Positions 8,003 to 14,630 of a DNA stretch of 64,000 nt are shown one piece after another. Location: the NCBI GenBank assembly GCA_964534275.1, contig CAZHQG010000011.1, forward strand, positions 1 to 64,000, read 5' to 3'. The notes below the pieces were generated by a model. It was not told where the DNA came from and ran no database searches. It saw nothing but the letters and a program-made list of their open reading frames with translations. Positions within the stretch are counted from its first letter, which is position 1, and the number at the start of each line of letters is the position of its first letter. A program made the translations under genes and the position numbers. This stretch comes from HRBIN30 sp964534275 (GTDB lineage: Bacteria; Desulfobacterota; Binatia; HRBIN30).

Positions 8003-8536
8003 ATGGCGTTTAGAGTCAGAGAACGGCCCGAATTAAGCGGAACGGACCTGCGCGAGCGAGTGGTCTCGATCAATCGTGTCGCGAAGGTCGTAAAAGGTGG
8101 GCGTCGGTTCAGTTTCAGTGCGTTGGTTGTTGTGGGAGACGAGCGCGGCCACGTCGGCTTTGGGCTTGGGAAGGCAAACGAGGTTCCCGAGGCGATTCGC
8201 AAGGCAGTCGAGGCTGCCAAAAAGAACCTCATTGAAGTCCCTATAACGGCGACCGGCTCCATTCCCTACGAGGTGGAAGGACATTTTGGTTCTGGGCATG
8301 TGGTGATGCGTCCGGCCGGCGAAGGTACGGGGGTGATCGCGGGTGCGGGAGTGCGTGCAGTGGTCGAGTTGGCTGGAGTCAAGAACGTGTTGACAAAATG
8401 TATTGGCTCCAACAATGCGCACAACGTCGTAAAAGCTGCATTCGATGCTCTCGCGCAGCTGCGCAGCCCCGAAGAGCTTCTCAGGCTGAGAGGAAAACTC
8501 GGTGACGCGCCTGCAAGTGAGGTAGTCAATGGGTGA
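8003..8536 (+). CDS. rpsE: 30S ribosomal protein S5
   Basis: 177 aa. The double-stranded RNA-binding-like domain carries the S5 signature VVVGDERGHVGFGLGKANEV, and the C-terminal domain has PAGEGTGVIAGAGVRAVVE and GSNNAHNVVKAAFDAL. S5 affects decoding accuracy and mRNA entry. The stop overlaps rpmD by 8 bases. Confidence 0.97.
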   Translation: MAFRVRERPELSGTDLRERVVSINRVAKVVKGGRRFSFSALVVVGDERGHVGFGLGKANEVPEAIRKAVEAAKKNLIEVPITATGSIPYEVEGHFGSGHVVMRPAGEGTGVIAGAGVRAVVELAGVKNVLTKCIGSNNAHNVVKAAFDALAQLRSPEELLRLRGKLGDAPASEVVNG

Positions 8537-8720
8537 ATCGGAGCGCATTCGAGTTCGGTTGGTGCGTAGTCCCATTGGGACCACACAGCGGCAGCGTCAG
8601 ACATTGAAAGCGTTAGGGCTCACGCGAGTGGGTAAAGTTGCGTCTCTTGTAGCCAATCGGGCGGTGCTTGGACGTATCGCCGCGGTTCGCCACCTAGTCG
8701 AGGTCGAACATGAAAGTTGA
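8529..8720 (+). CDS. rpmD: 50S ribosomal protein L30
   Basis: 63 aa. It shows the L30 pattern: a first strand IRVRLVRSPIG, then RQRQTLKALGLTRVGKV and a C-terminal strand HLVEVE. The position between rpsE and rplO is canonical. It overlaps both neighbours (8 bases with rpsE, 11 with rplO), which is unusually tight and suggests coupled translation. Confidence 0.93.
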   Translation: MGESERIRVRLVRSPIGTTQRQRQTLKALGLTRVGKVASLVANRAVLGRIAAVRHLVEVEHES

Positions 8721-9159
8721 CTTGTCCAACCTGCGACCCAAGGCGGGATCAGTACGGCCACGCAAGCGCGTTGGTCGCGGACCTGGTTCAGGACACGGGA
8801 AAACGTCGGGCCGCGGGCACAAGGGACGCAAATCTCGGTCTGGTGGAACCACGCCACCTGGATACGAGGGGGGGCAGATGCCCCTCCAAAGAAGGCTCCC
8901 CAAACGCGGCTTTCGGAACCCGGCTCGGCAAGAGTTTTCCGAGGTCAATCTCTCTGCATTGGACGCGAAGTTTTCCGCTGGAGCGGTCGTCGACCCAGCA
9001 TCTTTGGCGGAAACAGGGTTGGTCCGGAAGAAGAACACGCCGGTGAAAGTCTTGGCAAAAGGTTCGGTCACCAAACCGCTGACAGTTCGGGCGCATGCCT
9101 TCAGTGCCAAGGCGAAGCAGCTGATCGAGGCGGCTGGCGGAACGGTCGAGGTCATTTAG
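8710..9159 (+). CDS. rplO: 50S ribosomal protein L15
   Basis: 149 aa. The basic N-terminal part RKRVGRGPGSGHGKTSGRGH and KGRKSRSGG is the L15 signature, and PLQRRLPKRGFRNP follows. L15 is a late-assembly protein that stabilises the 50S core. One base separates its stop from the GTG of secY. Confidence 0.96.
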   Translation: MKVDLSNLRPKAGSVRPRKRVGRGPGSGHGKTSGRGHKGRKSRSGGTTPPGYEGGQMPLQRRLPKRGFRNPARQEFSEVNLSALDAKFSAGAVVDPASLAETGLVRKKNTPVKVLAKGSVTKPLTVRAHAFSAKAKQLIEAAGGTVEVI

Positions 9160-9160
9160 G

Positions 9161-10471
9161 GTGTTCCAAGGATTTCAGAACGTACCGCGAATTCCGGAGC
9201 TCCGCCGCCGGGTGGGCTTTACCCTGCTCATGTTGGCCGTGTACCGCATTGGGGTTCACGTGCCCACACCAGGTGTCGATGGAAAGGCTCTTGCTGATTT
9301 CTTTGCCCAAATGACCAACTCCATGGTGGGCATGGTGAACATGCTCTCTGGAGGAGCATTGGAGCGCTTTTCCATTTTTGCTTTGGGAGTAATGCCGTAC
9401 ATCAGCGCTTCCATCATCCTACAGCTCCTCACAGTCGTCGTGCCTTACCTGGAGCGCCTGTCGAAAGAGGGCGAGGTGGGCCGCCGGAAAATCACCCAGT
9501 ACACACGCTATGGTACCGTGCTGTTGGCCCTCATTCAGGGAACCTTCATCAGCGTGGGATTGGAGCAGTTGACTTCTCCTGGCGGTAGCCCGGTTGTGTA
9601 CAATCCGGGATGGTCGTTCAGACTCCTAACCGTCCTGACCTTGACGACGGGAACCGTGTTCTTGATGTGGGTCGGAGAGCAAATCTCCGAGCGGGGAATC
9701 GGGAACGGAATCTCGCTGATCATCTTCACTGGTATCGTTGCTGGGCTCCCCTCGGCCGCAGCGACCGTGATCGAATTTGTGCGAGAGGGGGAGATGGGGA
9801 TCCTCGTCGTCGTCGCGCTGCTGGCCTTCATGGTGGCGGTGGTTGCGTTCATCATTTTCATGGAGCGCGCGCAACGAAGAATCCCGGTCCACTATGCAAA
9901 GCGAGTGGTCGGACGCAGAGTCTATGGCGGGCAGAGTTCCCACTTGCCGCTCAAGCTGAATACCGCTGGGGTCATTCCGCCGATTTTTGCAAGTTCGTTG
10001 CTTGGGTTCCCCGCAACGATCGCCGGGTTCGTGGATCGGCCGTGGGCTCGGGCAGTACAAAATTGGCTGGTACCCGGTAGCTTTGTCTACGACGTTTTTT
10101 ACGTCGCCTTGATCATTTTCTTTTGTTACTTTTACACGGCCGTAACGTTCAACACAAACGATGTGGCCGATAACATGAAAAAGTTCGGAGGCTACATCCC
10201 TGGGATCCGTCCCGGAGCGCGTACCGCAGAGTATATCGACCGAATTCTGGCTAGGATTACGCTGGTTGGCGCGTTGTACGTTTCTGCTGTTTGCGTGTTG
10301 CCGACCATTTTAATTCAGCGGTTCAATGTTCCCTTTTACTTTGGGGGAACGGCCCTTCTCATCGTCATTGGCGTTGCCCTGGATACTGTGGCCCAGATCG
10401 AGACCCACATGCTCACGCGTAGCTACCAAGGGTTCATGAGACGCGGGAGAATCAAAGGGCGGCGAGAGTAG
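9161..10471 (+). CDS. secY: Protein translocase channel subunit SecY
   Basis: 436 aa, the normal length for the ten-helix SecYEG channel that exports unfolded proteins and inserts membrane proteins. The N-terminus is PRIPELRRRVGFTLLMLAVY; the TM2 region has GVMPYISASIILQLL, followed by cytosolic KITQYTRYGT. The C-terminal tail RSYQGFMRRGRIKGRR is typical. The GTG start at 9161 is one base after rplO. The next gene is map: adk, often found here, is absent. Confidence 0.97.
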   Translation: MFQGFQNVPRIPELRRRVGFTLLMLAVYRIGVHVPTPGVDGKALADFFAQMTNSMVGMVNMLSGGALERFSIFALGVMPYISASIILQLLTVVVPYLERLSKEGEVGRRKITQYTRYGTVLLALIQGTFISVGLEQLTSPGGSPVVYNPGWSFRLLTVLTLTTGTVFLMWVGEQISERGIGNGISLIIFTGIVAGLPSAAATVIEFVREGEMGILVVVALLAFMVAVVAFIIFMERAQRRIPVHYAKRVVGRRVYGGQSSHLPLKLNTAGVIPPIFASSLLGFPATIAGFVDRPWARAVQNWLVPGSFVYDVFYVALIIFFCYFYTAVTFNTNDVADNMKKFGGYIPGIRPGARTAEYIDRILARITLVGALYVSAVCVLPTILIQRFNVPFYFGGTALLIVIGVALDTVAQIETHMLTRSYQGFMRRGRIKGRRE

Positions 10472-10563
10472 TCGTGGCATGAATGCCGCCAACGGGCCAG
10501 CCGTAAGGTGCTTCAGTGGGCACACATGCTGGAAGCGGGTAGCAAACTGCTAAGTTCGGTGCC

Positions 10564-11325
10564 GTGGTGAAGATTAAAACGAGCGAACAAGTGAAAGCGA
10601 TGCGGCGAGCAGGGCAGATTGTTGCTCGCGTGCTTGAAGAGCTGCGTAGTCAAGTTCGGCCAGGCATTACAACCGCCGAGCTCGACGCGATCGCCGAAGA
10701 TTGGACTTACCGGCTTGGAGCCGTTCCTGCATTCAAGGGCTACGAAGTTGCCGGAAGGAAATACCCAGCTTCGCTGTGTATTTCCGTGAACGAGGAGGTT
10801 GTACACGGGATTCCAAGCAAGTCTCGACGTCTCCAAGAAGGAGATATCGTGGGCTTGGACTTCGGGGTTCGGTTTCAAGGCGTATACGGCGATGCAGCGA
10901 TTACGGTCGCCGTTGGAAGCACGGACGATGAGTCGGTTCGGCTCATGAAAACTGCGGAAGAAGCACTGATGGCGGGAATCCAGGAGGCTCGTGCTGGCCG
11001 ACGCGTCGGCGACATCTCTGCCGCGATTCAGGAAACGATCGAAAGCGCGGGATTCTCGGTGGTGCGGCAATTCGTCGGGCACGGAATCGGCGAGCGCTTG
11101 CACGAAGACCCGCAAGTGCCGAACTTCGGACGACGTGACCGGGGCGAGCGGTTAGTGGAGGGGATGGCGTTAGCCATCGAGCCGATGGTGAATGCGGGGT
11201 CTTGGGAGGTCGAAATCTTGCAAGACGGATGGACGGCTGTTACACGCGACGGTCGTCGTTCCGCTCATTTTGAGCACTCCGTGCTCATTACGAACAACGG
11301 GCCTGAAGTGCTCACACGCCTGTAA
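10564..11325 (+). CDS. map: Methionine aminopeptidase, type I
   Basis: 253 aa. It removes the initiator methionine from nascent proteins. The five dimetal ligands of the family are present: Asp99, Asp110, His173, Glu206 and Glu237, with the substrate-site His81 in EEVVHGIPS. The length and lack of an N-terminal extension fit type Ia. The start is one of two adjacent GTG codons (10564, 10567). The 92-base gap after secY has no gene, so adk is not here. Confidence 0.96.
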   Translation: MVKIKTSEQVKAMRRAGQIVARVLEELRSQVRPGITTAELDAIAEDWTYRLGAVPAFKGYEVAGRKYPASLCISVNEEVVHGIPSKSRRLQEGDIVGLDFGVRFQGVYGDAAITVAVGSTDDESVRLMKTAEEALMAGIQEARAGRRVGDISAAIQETIESAGFSVVRQFVGHGIGERLHEDPQVPNFGRRDRGERLVEGMALAIEPMVNAGSWEVEILQDGWTAVTRDGRRSAHFEHSVLITNNGPEVLTRL

Positions 11326-11367
11326 CAGTCAGGTCGAGTAGCCATTACGGCTGTGGAGGAAGTGACG

Positions 11368-11481
11368 GTGAAAGTTCGAGCTTCTGTGAAAGCAATTTGT
11401 AAAAAATGCAAAATCATTCGCCGCGAAGGGGTGGTTCGCGTGATTTGCGAAAACCCGCGCCACAAGCAGCGGCAGGGGTAA
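11368..11481 (+). CDS. rpmJ: 50S ribosomal protein L36, zinc form
   Basis: 37 aa. Translation from the GTG at 11368 starts MKVRASVKAICKKCKIIRRE and ends ENPRHKQRQG. The C-x2-C...C-x4-H zinc ligands of the C+ form of L36 are present. GGAGGAAGTG lies just upstream (11356-11365). The position before rpsM is canonical, but infA, which usually sits between map and rpmJ, is missing: the 42 bases between them hold no gene. Confidence 0.95.
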   Translation: MKVRASVKAICKKCKIIRREGVVRVICENPRHKQRQG

Positions 11482-11499
11482 GAAGGAGCCTAGGGAACA

Positions 11500-11883
11500 A
11501 TGGCTAGAATTGCTGGGGTAGACCTACCCCGTAACAAACGGCTCGAAGTTGCCCTGACATACATCTATGGGATCGGCCGGTCGACTTCCCAAAAGATCCT
11601 CCTGGAGGCCGGTGTTCCCTTTGACCGGAAAACGGACGAGTTATCGGATGAAGAGCTTGTTCGGCTGCGCCAGATCATCGATACGAAATATAAGGTGGAG
11701 GGCGATCTCCGTCGTGAGGTGGCTCAGAACATCAAACGGTTGATGGATATCAACTGTTACCGAGGGATTCGGCATCGGCGCAACCTACCGGTTCGGGGGC
11801 AGCGGACCCATACGAACGCCCGGACGCGGAAGGGGCCCCGCCGAACAGTTGCTGGAAAGAAACCACCTCCTCCAAAGGGTTAA
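11500..11883 (+). CDS. rpsM: 30S ribosomal protein S13
   Basis: 127 aa. It begins MARIAGVDLPRNKRLEVALT and has YIYGIGRSTSQKIL, then the basic tail YRGIRHRRNLPVRGQRTHTN and ARTRKGPRRTVAGKK that reaches P-site tRNA. S13 pairs with S19 in the 30S head. Start ATG follows GAAGGAG (11482-11488). Confidence 0.97.
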   Translation: MARIAGVDLPRNKRLEVALTYIYGIGRSTSQKILLEAGVPFDRKTDELSDEELVRLRQIIDTKYKVEGDLRREVAQNIKRLMDINCYRGIRHRRNLPVRGQRTHTNARTRKGPRRTVAGKKPPPPKG

Positions 11884-11913
11884 CGACAACTTCTCTGCAT
11901 GTTGGAGACAATG

Positions 11914-12336
11914 ATGGCGAAGGCAGAAGCCAGTACAAAAACCAGTGCGGAACGGACTACCGGGGCGCGGCGCAAGCGAGCAAAAAAAACGGTGCCCGAA
12001 GGAATCGTTCATATCCACTCCACGTTCAACAATACGATCGTTTCGATCACTGACCCGGTAGGAAACGTGGTTGCCTGGGCTAGTGCCGGGACGGTTGGGT
12101 TCAAGGGCTCCCGGAAGGGGACACCGTTTGCTGCTCAGCTAGCCGCGGAAAGTGCAGCGCGAAAAGCTGCTGACTTGGGGATGCGTACGGTCCAGGTGCA
12201 TGTAAAGGGCCCAGGTGCAGGCCGCGAGTCTGCGCTTCGAGCCCTCCAAAATTCGGGTTTTTCGATCACGGTCATCAAGGATGTGACCCCGATCCCACAC
12301 AACGGCTGTCGGCCGCCCAAACGCCGCAGAGTGTGA
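11914..12336 (+). CDS. rpsK: 30S ribosomal protein S11
   Basis: 140 aa. It contains GIVHIHSTFNNTIVSITDP and the C-terminal block ITVIKDVTPIPHNGCRPPKR, the S11 signatures; it shapes the mRNA exit path on the platform. Possible starts are 11899, 11911 and 11914; I chose 11914 because it is 6 bases after GGAG (11904-11907). The basic N-terminal extension (about 25 residues) is longer than in many species. Confidence 0.94.
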   Translation: MAKAEASTKTSAERTTGARRKRAKKTVPEGIVHIHSTFNNTIVSITDPVGNVVAWASAGTVGFKGSRKGTPFAAQLAAESAARKAADLGMRTVQVHVKGPGAGRESALRALQNSGFSITVIKDVTPIPHNGCRPPKRRRV

Positions 12337-12371
12337 CGTGTGGGCTCTGAGTACTCGAGGAGGAATCAGGA

Positions 12372-12998
12372 TTGGCTCGTTATAGGGACCCAGTTTGTCG
12401 GCTTTGTCGCCGCGAAGGAATGAAACTGTTTCTGAAAGGGGAGCGTTGTTACTCGGACAAGTGCGCCTTGGAGCGGCGTAACTATCCGCCTGGCCAGCAC
12501 GGTCAGGCACGCGCGAAGCATTCGGAGTATGCAATGCAACTCCGGGAAAAGCAGAAATTGAAGCGCATGTACGGTCTTCTGGAGGGGCAGTTCAAGCGTT
12601 ATTTCGAATTGGCCGAGCGCAGCCGAGAAATAACAGGCGATCGACTGCTGCAGATTCTGGAGCAACGGCTCGACAACATGGTGTATCGCTTGGGTTTTGC
12701 CCGATCGCGAGCAGAAGCCCGGCAACTCGTGCGTCATGGGCATTTTCTTGTCGACGGAAAACGGGTTAACATTCCTTCGTACTTGGTGAAACCGGGGCAA
12801 ACGATTACGGTACGAGAAAAAAGTCGCCAGCTGTTACCCATCCAGCAGGCCCTCGAGGTTGCGCAGCGTCGGGGCGTGCCGGAATGGCTGGAACTGGATG
12901 CGGCGAATTTCACCGGCAGGGTTCGAGCCTTGCCAACGAGGCAGGAAATACCTGTACAGGTGAACGAGAAACTGGTGGTCGAGCTCTACTCCAAATAG
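12372..12998 (+). CDS. rpsD: 30S ribosomal protein S4, zinc form
   Basis: 208 aa. A TTG start at 12372 gives MARYRDPVCRLCRREG, the family N-terminus, after GAGGAGGAAT at 12357-12366. Four cysteines at the N-terminus (residues 9, 12, 26, 31) form the zinc-binding version. The S4 RNA-binding domain is RLDNMVYRLGFARSRAEARQ to HGHFLVDGKRVNIPS. S4 nucleates 16S assembly and represses the alpha operon in some bacteria. Confidence 0.96.
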   Translation: MARYRDPVCRLCRREGMKLFLKGERCYSDKCALERRNYPPGQHGQARAKHSEYAMQLREKQKLKRMYGLLEGQFKRYFELAERSREITGDRLLQILEQRLDNMVYRLGFARSRAEARQLVRHGHFLVDGKRVNIPSYLVKPGQTITVREKSRQLLPIQQALEVAQRRGVPEWLELDAANFTGRVRALPTRQEIPVQVNEKLVVELYSK

Positions 12999-13044
12999 CT
13001 GGGAACACGATTTCAGCGAGAAGCTCGAGGAGGCCTAGGAAAAA

Positions 13045-14070
13045 ATGCTGCCACAACAGAATTGGCGTGGTTTGATCAAGCCGAAGAAGCTCGAGGCGGA
13101 GTCGAAGGAGCTCACAGCAACCTACGGCAAATTCGTGGCCGAGCCGCTGGAACGAGGGTTCGGCATCACGTTGGGCAACGCTTTAAGGCGCGTTTTGCTG
13201 TCGTCTCTCCAGGGATGCGCAGTGACTTCGGTCCGCATCGAGGGCGTGCTCCACGAGTTTTCGACGCTACCTGGCGTTCGAGAAGATGTGGCCGATATTA
13301 TTTTGAATTTGAAAGAGGTCCGATTTCGCTTAACGGAAGGTCACGAGGCTAGTGCCAAGATCGACGTAAAAGGCGAAAAGGTCGTCACGGCCGCGGATAT
13401 CCTCTCGGGGCCGTACCTCGAGGTGCTCAACCCTGAGCAGCACATTGCCACCCTTTCGAGGGACGGGCGACTCCAGATGGACCTGACGATCAAGTTGGGG
13501 CGCGGTTACGTACCTGCCGAGCGGAACAAAGAAGAAGGAGCGCCCATCGGCACGATCCCTGTCGATGCAGTGTTCTCACCGATCCGGAAAGTAAATTACA
13601 CGGTGACAAACGCCCGCGTCGCTCAGCGTACGGATTACGATCGGCTTACCCTGGAAGTGTGGACCGACGGAAGCGTAAAGCCCGATGACGCAGTGGCTTA
13701 CGCAGCTCGTATTTTACAAGACCAGCTCGCGATTTTTATCAATTTCGAAGAAGCCCCTTCTGTCGAGGAGGTCAAGGAGGCGCCCAAACGCCCCGAGTTC
13801 AACGAAAACCTTTTCCGAAGCGTTGCCGAACTAGACCTCTCTGTGCGCGCCGCGAACTGCCTGCAGAACGCTGGAATCAAGTACATTGGAGAACTCGTGC
13901 AGAAGACCGAGCAGGAAATGCTGAAGACGAAGAACTTCGGGCGGAAGTCCTTGAACGAAATCAAGGAAATCCTGCGCCAAATGGGTTTGGAGTTAGGCAT
14001 GAAGCTCGAGAACTTCCCCTCGCGCGCGGAACTGGACGCTCGGTGGGCCCGGGAGAAGGAAAGTGCGTGA
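13045..14070 (+). CDS. rpoA: RNA polymerase alpha subunit
   Basis: 341 aa. The alpha-NTD (about residues 1-235) has FGITLGNALRRVLLSSLQG, the assembly core for beta and beta-prime. The alpha-CTD (about 255-330) has LDLSVRAANCLQNAGIKYIG and GRKSLNEIKEILRQMGL, the helix-hairpin-helix that contacts UP elements and activators. Complete and ordinary. AGGAGGCCTAGG at 13028-13039 provides the ribosome-binding site. Confidence 0.98.
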   Translation: MLPQQNWRGLIKPKKLEAESKELTATYGKFVAEPLERGFGITLGNALRRVLLSSLQGCAVTSVRIEGVLHEFSTLPGVREDVADIILNLKEVRFRLTEGHEASAKIDVKGEKVVTAADILSGPYLEVLNPEQHIATLSRDGRLQMDLTIKLGRGYVPAERNKEEGAPIGTIPVDAVFSPIRKVNYTVTNARVAQRTDYDRLTLEVWTDGSVKPDDAVAYAARILQDQLAIFINFEEAPSVEEVKEAPKRPEFNENLFRSVAELDLSVRAANCLQNAGIKYIGELVQKTEQEMLKTKNFGRKSLNEIKEILRQMGLELGMKLENFPSRAELDARWAREKESA

Positions 14071-14109
14071 TCCACTCCTAGGCACGGGTTCGATAGGGAG
14101 CGACGTGTC

Positions 14110-14529
14110 ATGAGGCATCTCAAAGCAGGTCGAAAGCTCAACCGTACAAAAGCGCACCGGAAAGCCCTTTTTAGGAATTTGGCAACGGCGCTGGTGGAAA
14201 AAGAACAGATCAAGACCACCGATGCCAAGGCGAAGGAGCTTCGTCGGATCGTGGACCGCCTAGTGACCCTCGGCAAGCGTGGAACCCTGCACGCTCGCCG
14301 ACAAGCTGCGGCGTTTCTTCGGACTCGGGCGGCGGTGAGGAAACTGTTCGACGAGCTAGCCCCCAGGTTTAGTCAGCGGAATGGTGGCTACACTCGCGTG
14401 CTTAAATTTCAGCGACGTGCCGGAGACGCCGCGCCTCTCTCCATCGTAGAGTTCACGGAGCGCACTGAGAGTGGTGTTCCCGCGCCCCAGCAAAAGAGGG
14501 CGGGTACAAAAAAGCCAGCGGAGTCGTAG
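14110..14529 (+). CDS. rplQ: 50S ribosomal protein L17
   Basis: 139 aa. It starts MRHLKAGRKLNRTKAHRKAL and has ALVEKEQIKTTDAKAKELR, both L17 signatures, and NGGYTRVLKFQRRAGDAAPL near the C-terminus. A Gln/Lys-rich tail of about 20 residues extends beyond the fold. It is the last gene of the superoperon; a hairpin follows 32 bases after the stop. Confidence 0.97.
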   Translation: MRHLKAGRKLNRTKAHRKALFRNLATALVEKEQIKTTDAKAKELRRIVDRLVTLGKRGTLHARRQAAAFLRTRAAVRKLFDELAPRFSQRNGGYTRVLKFQRRAGDAAPLSIVEFTERTESGVPAPQQKRAGTKKPAES

Positions 14530-14561
14530 GCTTTTCCGGCCGCATGGCGGAAACCAGCGTT

Positions 14562-14589
14562 GGCGCTGCCGCCCGCGGACGGCAGCGCC
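14562..14589. terminator. Hairpin between rplQ and the convergent repeat gene
   Basis: A perfect 10-bp stem (GGCGCTGCCG with CGGCAGCGCC) around an 8-base loop. Flanking bases 14554-14560 and 14612-14618 can extend it imperfectly. It lies between two convergent genes and so could end transcription in both directions. No clear T tract follows on either strand, so classical intrinsic termination is uncertain. Confidence 0.55.
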
Positions 14590-14630
14590 GGCTGCGCGCC
14601 GGACGTTGGTATTTGCCGCGCGGCCGGGCT

